This document shows, piece after piece, positions 43,672-52,615 of a stretch of 64,000 bases of DNA. Position 1 is the stretch's first letter. The number at the start of each line of letters is the position of its first letter. The notes below the pieces were generated by a model. The model saw only the letters and a program-made list of their open reading frames with translations. It had not been told where the DNA came from and ran no database searches. Origin of the DNA: QVMG01 sp032073245 (GTDB taxonomy: Bacteria; Bacteroidota; Bacteroidia; Bacteroidales; Tannerellaceae). Location of the stretch: contig DAMANX010000010.1 of NCBI GenBank assembly GCA_032073245.1, positions 94,153-158,152 of the forward strand, in the 5' to 3' direction. The position numbers and the translations under genes are program-made.

Positions 43672-44544
43672 ATGGCTGATTTAGATGATTTAAGAGAAGG
43701 TGCCAACTTCGGTATTGGTGTTGCATCTTCTTCGCAAAGCTTCCACGTAAAAGGAGCAGCAAACCTGTCATGGGGAATGAAAGACCGTTTATCGCGTATC
43801 TTCAATCCGAAAACAGGTAAAACCGTAATGTTGGCATTTGACCACGGCTTTATTATGGGGCCGACATCGGGACTTGAAAGGATTGACCTTACTATTCTTC
43901 CTTTGGTTGAATATGCGGATTGTATCATGTGTACACGTGGTATCTTGCAATCGGTTATCCCACCGACTGTAAACAAACCAATCTGTCTTCGTTCAGATGC
44001 AGGAACTTCAATTTTAACGGAATTGAATGACAACGTACTTATCGATATAGAAGACGCAATCCGCATGAACGTCTCGGCAATGGCCGTAATGTTGTCAATC
44101 GGCGACCCAAACTACGAAGCTAAGACAATTGCAAATCTTTATAAAGCAGTTGACCTGGGAACACGTTACAATATCCCGATAATGGGAGTAACTGCAGTTG
44201 GTAAAGATATGGCCCGCGATGCACGCTATTTTGGTTTGGCTACACGTATATGTGCTGAAAATGGTTCTACAATTGTTAAGTCATACTACTGCGAAGGCTT
44301 CGAAAAAGTAGCCGCAGCCTGTCCGGTACCTATCGTGATAGCCGGAGGTAAGAAACTCCCCGAAAAAGAAGCCCTCGAAATGTGCTACAATGCTATTAAT
44401 GATGGAGCTGCAGGTGTAGATATGGGACGCAATGTATTCCAAAGCGAATCCCCGGCTGCTATGATTCAGGCTGTTCATGCAGTGGTTCATGATGGACTTA
44501 CTCCTGACCAGGGAATGGAAATGTTTGAAGACTTATCCAGATAA
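43672..44544 (+). CDS. lsrF: LsrF-type class I aldolase/thiolase
   Basis: 290 residues. The start at ATG 43672 (MADLDD) matches the LsrF beginning; the open frame extends upstream only into a repeat. Strong LsrF-like blocks: FNPKTGKTVMLAFDHG, CTRGILQSV, VGKDMARDARYF, and CPVPIVIAGGKKLPE, GVDMGRNVFQS. The Schiff-base lysine falls at Lys203 in IVKSYYCEGFEK, the same position as in Escherichia LsrF. That enzyme cleaves a phosphorylated pentanedione to DHAP and acetyl-CoA in autoinducer-2 breakdown. Here no lsrK, lsrR or lsr transporter is present; instead the upstream kinase is DhaK/DhaL. Orthology of the protein is likely; pathway identity is not established. Confidence 0.85.
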   Translation: MADLDDLREGANFGIGVASSSQSFHVKGAANLSWGMKDRLSRIFNPKTGKTVMLAFDHGFIMGPTSGLERIDLTILPLVEYADCIMCTRGILQSVIPPTVNKPICLRSDAGTSILTELNDNVLIDIEDAIRMNVSAMAVMLSIGDPNYEAKTIANLYKAVDLGTRYNIPIMGVTAVGKDMARDARYFGLATRICAENGSTIVKSYYCEGFEKVAAACPVPIVIAGGKKLPEKEALEMCYNAINDGAAGVDMGRNVFQSESPAAMIQAVHAVVHDGLTPDQGMEMFEDLSR

Positions 44545-44606
44545 GAGTAACGTTTCCCTAGCTGTCTGTTTAGTACATCTATTGTATAAACATTCTATTG
44601 TAGGGT

Positions 44607-44665
44607 AAACTATAAAATGAGCCAGGATGGAAAGTTTCCGCTTTTGATCCTGGTTTAGTTTATAT
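44607..44665 (+). terminator. Terminator after the lsrF-like gene
   Basis: AAACT/AGTTT and CCAGGAT/ATCCTGG pairs form a long interrupted stem followed by TATATTG. It closes the plus-strand cluster. Confidence 0.55.
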
Positions 44666-44689
44666 TGTAAATATCAAGTGGACTAACAC

Positions 44690-44780
44690 GGCTCTTCTTC
44701 TTTGAAAAGGCGGGGTGGAGCACCACTTGCGGTGGTGGAGCGGTTTGATTCTTATTACTTATATATATATATCAACTCTA
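44690..44780. repeat. Diverged partial copy of the 17.0/20.7 kb intergenic repeat
   Basis: TTCTTTGAAAAGGCGGGGTG, CACTTGCGGTGGTGGAGCGG and the ensuing TATATATATATAT stretch resemble the left half of the element at 17025-17250. Weaker match than between the other two copies. It lies, again, next to a T9SS 3' end. Confidence 0.45.
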
Positions 44781-44833
44781 TCGTTGCTTGTATCGTATTA
44801 CCCTCAGATATTTTTTTCGTATCTATTATTACA

Positions 44834-44866
44834 GAAAAAAAGGACATATCCTTTCGGTATGTTCCT
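44834..44866 (-). terminator. Terminator of the dead T9SS remnant
   Basis: On the minus strand GGAACATACC-GAAA-GGATATGTCC is followed by seven T residues, a classic intrinsic terminator. It lies about 20 bp past the remnant stop codon and closely matches the terminator at 20426-20456. Confidence 0.75.
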
Positions 44867-44887
44867 TTATACATTTAGAAGATTCAT

Positions 44888-45005
44888 TTATTTAATGATC
44901 ATCTTTTCCAGCATCTTTCTCCCTTTTTCAGTAGTTATCTGGATCAGATAAACCCCTGTGGTTGATTCATCGTAAGCTCCATCTTCGCACTGTTCATTTT
45001 TCCAG
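44888..45005 (-). pseudogene. Remnant of a T9SS protein 3' end (sorting domain), frameshifted
   Basis: Reading the minus strand from about 45005, the codons give LEKMNSAKMELTMNQP, then one base is missing and the frame shifts. The other frame continues GVYLIQITTEKGRKMLEKMI and reaches TAA at 44888-44890. The whole matches the last 40 residues of the proteins at 17675-20404 (KINSTKMELPMSQPTGVY) and 45275-50290. No convincing coding sequence remains between 45006 and 45220; that stretch is AT-rich and shows nothing else. It is therefore the tail of a third, deleted family member that kept its terminator. Confidence 0.75.
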
Positions 45006-45220
45006 CATATTTGTGAAACAATATACAGAAAACATGTACGTGCAATATGAACTATAAGTATATCTTAGCAGAGGAAATCAGTAATTATTCTACACTTTTT
45101 GTCACTTAAGAAATGATAAAGGTTCTGTCTCTCAATCTGTTTTCTTCACAAAATTAGTAAATTGCTAGAAGTTGACAAAATCTATAGCGAGAATTCAAAG
45201 GGTTAATAGCATTATACAAT

Positions 45221-45256
45221 AAAAAATGGGACATACCAATTAAGGTATGCCCCATT
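45221..45256 (-). terminator. Terminator of the beta-helix T9SS gene
   Basis: On the minus strand AATGGGGCATACC-TTAA-TTGGTATGTCCCATT followed by TTTT lies 20 bp past the stop codon. Same GGCATACC/GGTATGTCC core as at the other two T9SS 3' ends. Confidence 0.8.
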
Positions 45257-45274
45257 AGTTTCAAAAAATCTACT

Positions 45275-48200
45275 TTATTTTACAATAATCTTTTCTATGC
45301 TCTTACGTCCACTTTCCGGTGTGATATGAAGTATGTATACCCCAGTCGGCTGATTCATAGGAAGTTCCAATTTTACGCTATTCATATGACGTGAATATAC
45401 TTTCTGTCCCGTTATGCTGAATATCTCAACAAGTGCTCCCAGATAACTTTCACCCATTTCATCGCTTTCAATATTTATATTATTGTTTTGATGAATAACA
45501 GTTGGATAAACTGATACAGAAGAAGCACGGGTTGGAGTATCGAACTGAAGAGAACAACTTTGATCATAACTTCCATCTTTTTTGTAAGCCCGGACAAAAT
45601 AACTTCCGAATAATCCATCCGGATCTGTATAATATATAGAAGCACCGTAAGTTGTTATTGCCTGTCCATCTTTATACCATTGGAAGCGGTCGTAACGACC
45701 ATCCAAATTCTGTACATACATTACGTCTTTCCATTTCAATAGGACGGTGAAACAGCTGGATATAGTAGCTTCTTCACTTTGATCCCAACCACAATCACCA
45801 TATACTTCCGCATAATAGATTCCTTCATGATCGGCATCCATAGCTGCTTTGTATTCTTTAGATGTAGCACCTTCTACCTTCTGTCCATTATGGAACCATT
45901 GATATTTCAGGTTATCACCCTCGGCTTCTACCGATAGTGTGAATGTACCTCCTGAGTTTTGTCCGGTAACAGATTCAGGTTGACGGGTAATCTTCACTCC
46001 ATCACGGATCACGATACGGAATGGATACATATCCAAATCTTGTGAGCCTTTTTCACGAAGAACAATATATCCATTATAAGTTCCCGGTTTGATGCCTTTA
46101 GGAATAGCAATAGATACTACATTATCTTTGGGTAATTCTTTATAAGTCTTTACATCTTCAAAACCAGCTGCTTTTGAGGCATCGGTAAAGGCGACTGCAT
46201 ATAGAAGCGGTTTATCTTTATATAAAAGATCAAATGCTACGTTAAAGAATTCATCAGTATAGCATAATGGCGCTATTGGACGAACAATGATCCATGCATT
46301 GGGGTTTGGATCCGGGTCGGGATCTGGTTCAGGCACAACCGGTGGCCATGGGTCCGGATCGGGATCAGGATCTACTGGATCTGGGTCTTCTGGGTCGGGT
46401 TCTTCTGTTCCCTTTGTTTTAATAGTAATCGTATGTGTTTTAATAGTTTCACAATTTGTAGGAGCGGCTCCGATTACGGCATACCAGATATCCACTGTTC
46501 CGGCTAGTATTCCGGTTACACGGCCAGTTTGATCGACTGTTGCATAAGCTTCATCTTCACTATACCAGTAGCCATCAGGTGTTAAATTGCTTAATTTAAT
46601 ATTTTCACCAACATATACTTCAGAAGGACCAGAGATAGCGGCAACAGAAGGATTACCAACTACGTTTATTTTAGCAGTAGTTTGGTTGATCACAAGACCA
46701 TTTACTTCGCTATCAGTATCTCCCTGACTCACTGCTACTAATAGATATTCAGTAATATCAACATCCTCTGATAAAGGCATATCATCAATCATAGCAAATC
46801 CGTCGTCATCGGTAGCTGTGATTGTTGTTTTCCTTTCTATTAACGGGCTAGATCCTACTACCTGGTAAGTTATATGCCAGGGAGCGGTTCCTGTTAATCT
46901 GACTTTTAAAGCAGCATTACTACCATCACATATAGTGTTATCTTCGATAAATTCTACGGTTGGAAGGGTAGGATATTCATATACTCCCAGATCAATTTTT
47001 CCGTTATTTTCCAGGTTATAAATACGATCGTTGTCAGCAAGATCATATTTAGTATGGGTTTCAAAGTAGGGTAGAAAATAATTATTTTCTCCTTTGTCTA
47101 TTGCCGCACTTCCGGGAAGGAGTCCGTAACGAAGAGGCCCCGTCATTGTTGGTTCAACTGAATAAGCAAAACGGGGGTTCAATGTTCCATCAAAATTTGT
47201 TCCTCCTATATTTTGTCCTTCTATTAAACAATATTCGTATTTACCTCCATAGATATTTGGATAAGTAGCCGTGTTTTTCCAGATTATGGAATTATAAGTT
47301 ATAGCAACTCCATTTTCATACGTCATCAAACCACCACCATAAGCTGCTTCATTCTCTGAAATAGTACAATTTATAAGAGTGGCTTTAGAATCTGTACCTG
47401 AATTGTATATGCCCCCTCCATAACCTTTGGCTGTGTTTTTAGCGAGCAGACAATTCAGAAGAGTAAGTTGGGATTTTTGATTATCTATTCCTCCTCCGTT
47501 GTTCCCATTTACGATGTTTTCCATCATTATTACATGCGTAAACATAGCCTCTGAACCGGAATTATGAATTGTACCAGATATACTGGTTATATTTTCAAAA
47601 AAAGAAACTTTATTCAGGATTAGTTTACTATTGACATCACAAATAGCACCTCCCCAACCCCTTGCCTTATTTCCTACGAATTTGCCGCCATTAATAGTGG
47701 CGGTGCTTCCATTATTAATATACATTCCACCACCGGAATAAGCATCATTATCCTTAAATATAACATCCTGGAGCTCAATAACAGCATCATCAGTTCCGGC
47801 AATTCCACCACCATCTTGCTGAGTGACTGTATTATTACTGATAATGACATCTGTAAGCATAATTTTTCCACCACCGGAAACGGAAATACCACCTCCTGCC
47901 TTTAATGCGTGGTTGTTTCGTAGTTCACCTTTTTTCATAGTGAGCGAACCACCTTCCACACGGATAGCTCCTCCATATCCCCAACTTCCGCTATCAGAGA
48001 ATTTTAGTTTTTCTATGAATACATTGTTTAGTGTCAGATCATGTGAGGCAGTAAAAATACCCGCTCCATTACCTCCTCCACTACCATGTGTGATAGCTGG
48101 GTCTTGCGAAGTGAATAAAACATTTGATATGGATGATGTACCTAATGCTCCTCCTCCATTTATATAGACACTTCCTCCATTTCTATTACCTACACGATTA

Positions 48201-50290
48201 TCTATAAATTTTATACTCCAATCATCGAATGTAGGTTCATTAGAAGTAACTTCTTTTCCTTCAATAATAAGAGGTTGCCAGCCTTTCAAAAGAATGGCTC
48301 CACCATCCCAACCTCCATAGTTATTGGAAAAGAGGGTTTTCCCTTTAACGGTTACTGCAGAATATTCGGAATATATAGCTCCGCCATTCTCAATCCCGGT
48401 ATTTTTATCGAAAGTACAATCATTAATTATCAGTTCTTTCCCTGATGTATATATTGCACCTCCTTCGATTGCTTCATTATTATTCAAAGAAACATTGGTA
48501 AATGTTATATCTGTATCACGGTTTCCAAAGAATATAAAAGCACCCCCTCTACCATGAGCATAAGTTCCTTTATGTGCTTTATTTTCAGTAAATGAAACTT
48601 TACTATTAGCAGAGCCTATTTGAATGGCTGATGGTAAATGGGAATAAATGGCAATAGCTCCTCCCTCTCCACTGAAAAAATCAGTTCTCATACCGGCTAA
48701 TGCCTGATTCCCAGTAAAGGTGATATCACTCCCAGGCTGTACACCAATATTGGCTTCAACCGTTTTTGAACGTAATCTTACTGCCGCTCCAATATGGGAT
48801 TTATTATCTTTAAATGTACAATTACCTTCTACATTTAGGGTAGCTTTGATATCTTGGTCATCATCCGTCGCTCCATACATAAATATAGTTCCGGCCGAAC
48901 TCATACTGTTATCCGGTTCAAGATCCAATTTGTTTGAAAAGTTGCCCTCAAAATGACTATCTTTAATATTGAGCCTCATTTCAGAATTCGGTACATTAGA
49001 ATACATATATATTGTTCCACCTTCATCCAGTGACTTATTCTTATAGAAGTAAGATCCTTCAATTGTTAATACAGGATTTTCCGTATTGTTCAGGCATATT
49101 GCTCCTCCACGTCCTGCAGAGTTCGAGTAGTCATCGGGATTATTTTCTTCTCCGAAATAACAATCTTTAATTGTTACAGATCCCCCAAAGGAGAAATAGG
49201 CTCCTCCCCAACCTCCGGCTTCATTTTTATGGAAGGAAGTGGATGTTATCTGAGTCTCATTACCATTGCTAAAGATCGCTCCTCCAATAGCAAATGCAAA
49301 GTTGTTTTCAAAGGTAGAGTTATCAATAATAAGTATTCCCTTAGTATATATTGCACCTCCATGTCCACTTGGATTGTTTGGTTCTTTATTTGCAATATTA
49401 CCAATAAAATCAGTATGAGATATAACAGTCTTACCTATAGTATATATAGCACCTCCATAAGCGATATGGGCTCCCCCGGATTCTGCTACGTTATTTTTAA
49501 ATGTAACTTTATTATTACTACTGCCATTGATTGTTAAATCACCAGCCACATAGATTGCACCTCCATAAACTGAGCCACTTACCTGATCATCTGTTCGATA
49601 TATCGAATTTCTTTCAAAATGAGCCCCCTCATGAATAGTAAGATTTCCCTGGCAATAGATCGCTCCTCCAAATGCTTCGTCTTTTGACTGATATTCGGTT
49701 TTTTCGATATGATTATCTTCAAAAGAAGTTTCACCGCTAATAGTTATATTACCTCCGGCATAAAGAGCACCTCCTTTGTATTCAGAACCGTCCATAGTAG
49801 TAAAGCTATACTGATTACCTTTAAAGGTTGAACTGATAATCTCAATATCTCCTTCTGTGTAAATACCACCACCATAGGCTGCCGAAGAGTTTTGAATAGT
49901 TACATTCTCTAATCTGAGCTTAGCTCCATTATGAGCATAGATAGCTCCTCCCTGATCCTGTTGATCTGTAAGTGTACCTCCTTCCAGATCGATGTTTTTT
50001 AGTGTTAAACTTCCGCTGCTTATATTGAACATACGGAAATTCTCTGCATTATGTACTTTAAGTAAAGGATTACCTTCTCCTTCAATAATCAGTTTTTTAT
50101 TGCTGATCTCAATTTCTTGTGTAACATCAAAAGAAGAAGTCACAATAATTGTTCCTGTTCCATTTTCCGGAATAGTACCAATTGCTGTCACGAATGCATT
50201 TTCATCTGCTACAGAAGTTTGTCCCCTTAAATACCCAATTGATCCTACTATACATAGGATAAGAAGTAATTTTAGTCTATTACTTTTCAT
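45275..50290 (-). CDS. Large Pmp-like beta-helix surface protein with T9SS sorting tail
   Basis: 1671 residues. Signal peptide LLLILCIVGSIGYLRGQ. Residues about 40-1080 are a right-handed parallel beta helix with close to thirty GGAIY/GGGIY-type turns, each usually followed by a F.NN or F..N step (GGAIYTKGILIIDNSTFENN). This resembles chlamydial Pmp proteins. Then come two beta-sandwich regions, one with a Big-like VTGILAGTVDIWY segment. An Asp-Pro repeat linker (about 1295-1330) leads into an Ig-like part (PLCYTDEFF, YQWFHNGQ, FQWYKDGQ) and a type A sorting domain ending IEKIIVK. The last 340 residues match the protein at 17675-20404. Probably a surface adhesin or glycan-binding protein; function unknown. 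Confidence 0.85.
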   Translation of the reverse strand: MKSNRLKLLLILCIVGSIGYLRGQTSVADENAFVTAIGTIPENGTGTIIVTSSFDVTQEIEISNKKLIIEGEGNPLLKVHNAENFRMFNISSGSLTLKNIDLEGGTLTDQQDQGGAIYAHNGAKLRLENVTIQNSSAAYGGGIYTEGDIEIISSTFKGNQYSFTTMDGSEYKGGALYAGGNITISGETSFEDNHIEKTEYQSKDEAFGGAIYCQGNLTIHEGAHFERNSIYRTDDQVSGSVYGGAIYVAGDLTINGSSNNKVTFKNNVAESGGAHIAYGGAIYTIGKTVISHTDFIGNIANKEPNNPSGHGGAIYTKGILIIDNSTFENNFAFAIGGAIFSNGNETQITSTSFHKNEAGGWGGAYFSFGGSVTIKDCYFGEENNPDDYSNSAGRGGAICLNNTENPVLTIEGSYFYKNKSLDEGGTIYMYSNVPNSEMRLNIKDSHFEGNFSNKLDLEPDNSMSSAGTIFMYGATDDDQDIKATLNVEGNCTFKDNKSHIGAAVRLRSKTVEANIGVQPGSDITFTGNQALAGMRTDFFSGEGGAIAIYSHLPSAIQIGSANSKVSFTENKAHKGTYAHGRGGAFIFFGNRDTDITFTNVSLNNNEAIEGGAIYTSGKELIINDCTFDKNTGIENGGAIYSEYSAVTVKGKTLFSNNYGGWDGGAILLKGWQPLIIEGKEVTSNEPTFDDWSIKFIDNRVGNRNGGSVYINGGGALGTSSISNVLFTSQDPAITHGSGGGNGAGIFTASHDLTLNNVFIEKLKFSDSGSWGYGGAIRVEGGSLTMKKGELRNNHALKAGGGISVSGGGKIMLTDVIISNNTVTQQDGGGIAGTDDAVIELQDVIFKDNDAYSGGGMYINNGSTATINGGKFVGNKARGWGGAICDVNSKLILNKVSFFENITSISGTIHNSGSEAMFTHVIMMENIVNGNNGGGIDNQKSQLTLLNCLLAKNTAKGYGGGIYNSGTDSKATLINCTISENEAAYGGGLMTYENGVAITYNSIIWKNTATYPNIYGGKYEYCLIEGQNIGGTNFDGTLNPRFAYSVEPTMTGPLRYGLLPGSAAIDKGENNYFLPYFETHTKYDLADNDRIYNLENNGKIDLGVYEYPTLPTVEFIEDNTICDGSNAALKVRLTGTAPWHITYQVVGSSPLIERKTTITATDDDGFAMIDDMPLSEDVDITEYLLVAVSQGDTDSEVNGLVINQTTAKINVVGNPSVAAISGPSEVYVGENIKLSNLTPDGYWYSEDEAYATVDQTGRVTGILAGTVDIWYAVIGAAPTNCETIKTHTITIKTKGTEEPDPEDPDPVDPDPDPDPWPPVVPEPDPDPDPNPNAWIIVRPIAPLCYTDEFFNVAFDLLYKDKPLLYAVAFTDASKAAGFEDVKTYKELPKDNVVSIAIPKGIKPGTYNGYIVLREKGSQDLDMYPFRIVIRDGVKITRQPESVTGQNSGGTFTLSVEAEGDNLKYQWFHNGQKVEGATSKEYKAAMDADHEGIYYAEVYGDCGWDQSEEATISSCFTVLLKWKDVMYVQNLDGRYDRFQWYKDGQAITTYGASIYYTDPDGLFGSYFVRAYKKDGSYDQSCSLQFDTPTRASSVSVYPTVIHQNNNINIESDEMGESYLGALVEIFSITGQKVYSRHMNSVKLELPMNQPTGVYILHITPESGRKSIEKIIVK

Positions 50291-50665
50291 TTTTAATAAT
50301 TTATACGGTTAATCTTATCTCTAAATATTATTGAAAACATTTTTAGCCCTTATTTTTACGGCTATAAACCCTCGGTTAATTACTTTTGTGAAAGTCATAA
50401 AAAACAGAACCCTTTTCTACAGGTGGTTTTTGAGAGATTCACTAAAAATTTAACATATTCTTTTTGTTAATAACAAAATAGCTCACAAATTGTTTTTCAA
50501 GCTTTCTGTTCGCAAAAGTAATAAATTATTAATTAGTTCACAAAAAATATCGTAATATACTTTTGCCGGTACCTTATTAAGCTAATTTTGCTCTTTCTCT
50601 AATTTATCTTATCTTTGCCGGCAAATTTCTTGAACTATTACTCATAAAAAACTATTGCTATTACC
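50291..50665. other. Divergent intergenic region between the T9SS and symporter genes
   Basis: 375 bp, about 70 percent AT, no coding sequence seen. It contains the symporter promoter (50587-50617) and two further TACTTTTG elements at 50381-50388 and 50558-50565. GCCGGTACC and GCCGGCAAAT follow two of these elements. No clear promoter for the minus-strand T9SS gene was recognised. Confidence 0.5.
50587..50617 (+). promoter_or_regulatory. Promoter of the symporter-GH130 operon
   Basis: TTTG at 50587-50590 and TATCTTTG at 50610-50617 with 19-nt spacing match the Bacteroides consensus very well. It is 48 nt upstream of the ATG. Confidence 0.75.
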
Positions 50666-52615
50666 ATGAAACTCCAATTAATTGATGTGCTCATTATAGC
50701 ACTTTATTTGGTGGCTATTGTTGTCGTCGGTTTGATGCTGAAAAAGAAAGCATCGAAGAATATGGACTCCTATTTCCTTGGGGGTAAAAAACTTCCTTTT
50801 TATATGTTAGGATTATCAAATGCCTCAGGGCAATTTGATATCTCAGGTACTATGTGGATGGTAACTCTTGCTTTTATATATGGAGTTAAGAGTGCCTGGA
50901 TTCCTTGGCTTTGGCCTGTGTTCAATCAGATATTCCTGATGGTTTACCTATCCATGTGGTTGCGCCGTTCCAATGTATTAACCGGAGCTGAATGGATTCA
51001 GACCCGTTTCGGGAAAGACAAGGGGTCGAAAATGTCTCATACAATTGTTGTTATTTATGCTCTTATTGGTGTACTCGGCTTTTTAAGTTATGGTTTCATT
51101 GGAGTGGGTAAATTTATGGAAATATTTTTCCCGTGGGATGTTATTTCTCAATTTGTGCCATTCGATATTCCGGCTCAATATGTACCACATGCTTATGGTA
51201 TATTTTTTACAGTCATTGCTACAATTTATGTAATGTTTGGGGGGATGTTGAGTATTGTATGGACAGATGTCATCCAATTTGCCATTATGACAGTCGCGGG
51301 TATTACTATTGCTGTTATAGCTATGATGAAAGTGAGCCCGGAAATGTTGTCGGCACTTGTACCTGAAGGATGGGGTAGTTTGATGCCGACCTGGACTCTT
51401 GATATGAATTGGACCGGTATATTTAGTGAAGTCAACGAAAAAATAGTGAATGACCAATATTCTCTTTTTGGAATCTTCCTGATGATGATGTTATTCAAAG
51501 GAATCTTTAATAGTATGGCCGGTCCGGCACCTAATTATGATATGCAGAAGATTCTTTCCTGCCGTACAGGTAAAGAGGCTGCCCTGATGAGTGGTTCTGT
51601 TCCTGTGATCTTATTGATACCACGTTATCTGATGATTATGGGTTTCACGATTTTAGCTTTAGCATTCTTTCAGGAATTAGACCTAACGACAAAGACCGGC
51701 AATATTGATTTTGAATTAATTTTACCTAATGCTATTAATCAATTCGTTCCAGCAGGTATTGCCGGACTATTGCTTGCAGGATTGTTAGCTGCTTTTATGT
51801 CTACGTTTGCCTCTACAGCAAATGCTGCACCGGCTTATATTGTAAATGATATCTATAAGAAATATATTAATCCAAAAGCGAGTGACAAAACAACTATTCG
51901 TGCAAGTTATCTTGTTACTATCGGTGTTGTTGCTGTTAGTGTAGTCATAGGTTTCTTTGTTGAAAGTGTTAATTCTGTATTGCAATGGATTACTTCAGCT
52001 TTGTATGGTGGATATATTGCTGCGAATGTCTTGAAATGGCACTGGTGGCGTTTTAATGGAAACGGTTATTTCTGGGGAATGATTTCAGGTATTATTGCTG
52101 CAATGATCTGTCCGTTTATTTTTGATAATTATACAATGGTAGATGGCCATTTTGTAGAAAGAGTAGGGGAGTTTGCTAATAATGCTCCAATGTTACCATT
52201 ATTCTACTTCCCTGTATTACTGGTGGTGTCATTAATTGGATGTATTGTAGGAACATATTCGGCTCCGGCTGTTGAAGATGAAACATTAGAGAGATTTTAT
52301 ATTACAGTACGCCCGTGGGGATTCTGGAAACCTGTACATGATAAAGTTGTGGCAAAATATCCGCAGGTTACAGCCAATAAGAACTTTAAAAGAGATATGT
52401 TTAATGTTACGATTGGTATTATATGGCAGATGTGTCTGACTATTATACCTATGTATATTGTAATTCGCGAAGGCTTGCCGCTCGTTACTTCAATCACAAT
52501 CCTGGCTATCACGACACTGATACTGAAGAAGAACTGGTATGATAAGATGAGTAAGGATGAAATAGAATATAATGCTTTAATGAAAGAAATTAATTTATCT
52601 GAAGAAACAAAATAA
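50666..52615 (+). CDS. SSS-family sodium:solute symporter (likely glycoside importer)
   Basis: 649 residues with about 14 membrane segments. Family features: SYFLGGKKLPFYMLGLSNASGQFD (in parts) near residue 35, GAEWIQTRFG near residue 108, GGMLSIVWTDVIQF near residue 190, and GLLLAGLLAAFMSTFASTANAAPAYIVNDIYKKY around residue 370, where Na-coordinating Ser/Thr residues lie. The stop codon overlaps the GH130 start (TAATG), so the imported compound is almost certainly the phosphorylase substrate, probably a beta-mannosyl disaccharide. This substrate is inferred from the neighbour. Confidence 0.88.
   Translation: MKLQLIDVLIIALYLVAIVVVGLMLKKKASKNMDSYFLGGKKLPFYMLGLSNASGQFDISGTMWMVTLAFIYGVKSAWIPWLWPVFNQIFLMVYLSMWLRRSNVLTGAEWIQTRFGKDKGSKMSHTIVVIYALIGVLGFLSYGFIGVGKFMEIFFPWDVISQFVPFDIPAQYVPHAYGIFFTVIATIYVMFGGMLSIVWTDVIQFAIMTVAGITIAVIAMMKVSPEMLSALVPEGWGSLMPTWTLDMNWTGIFSEVNEKIVNDQYSLFGIFLMMMLFKGIFNSMAGPAPNYDMQKILSCRTGKEAALMSGSVPVILLIPRYLMIMGFTILALAFFQELDLTTKTGNIDFELILPNAINQFVPAGIAGLLLAGLLAAFMSTFASTANAAPAYIVNDIYKKYINPKASDKTTIRASYLVTIGVVAVSVVIGFFVESVNSVLQWITSALYGGYIAANVLKWHWWRFNGNGYFWGMISGIIAAMICPFIFDNYTMVDGHFVERVGEFANNAPMLPLFYFPVLLVVSLIGCIVGTYSAPAVEDETLERFYITVRPWGFWKPVHDKVVAKYPQVTANKNFKRDMFNVTIGIIWQMCLTIIPMYIVIREGLPLVTSITILAITTLILKKNWYDKMSKDEIEYNALMKEINLSEETK

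Noticed and set aside
44715..44951. Plus-strand 78-codon ORF with a hydrophobic stretch
   Set aside because: It runs antisense across the T9SS remnant and its terminator and starts in repeat sequence.
46287..46532. Plus-strand ORF encoding a Gly/Ser-rich protein
   Set aside because: It is the antisense of the Asp-Pro linker of the minus-strand T9SS gene; the low complexity explains the open frame.
47823..49537. Several plus-strand ORFs of 77-114 codons
   Set aside because: All are antisense to the repetitive beta-helix coding region and have no family signal.
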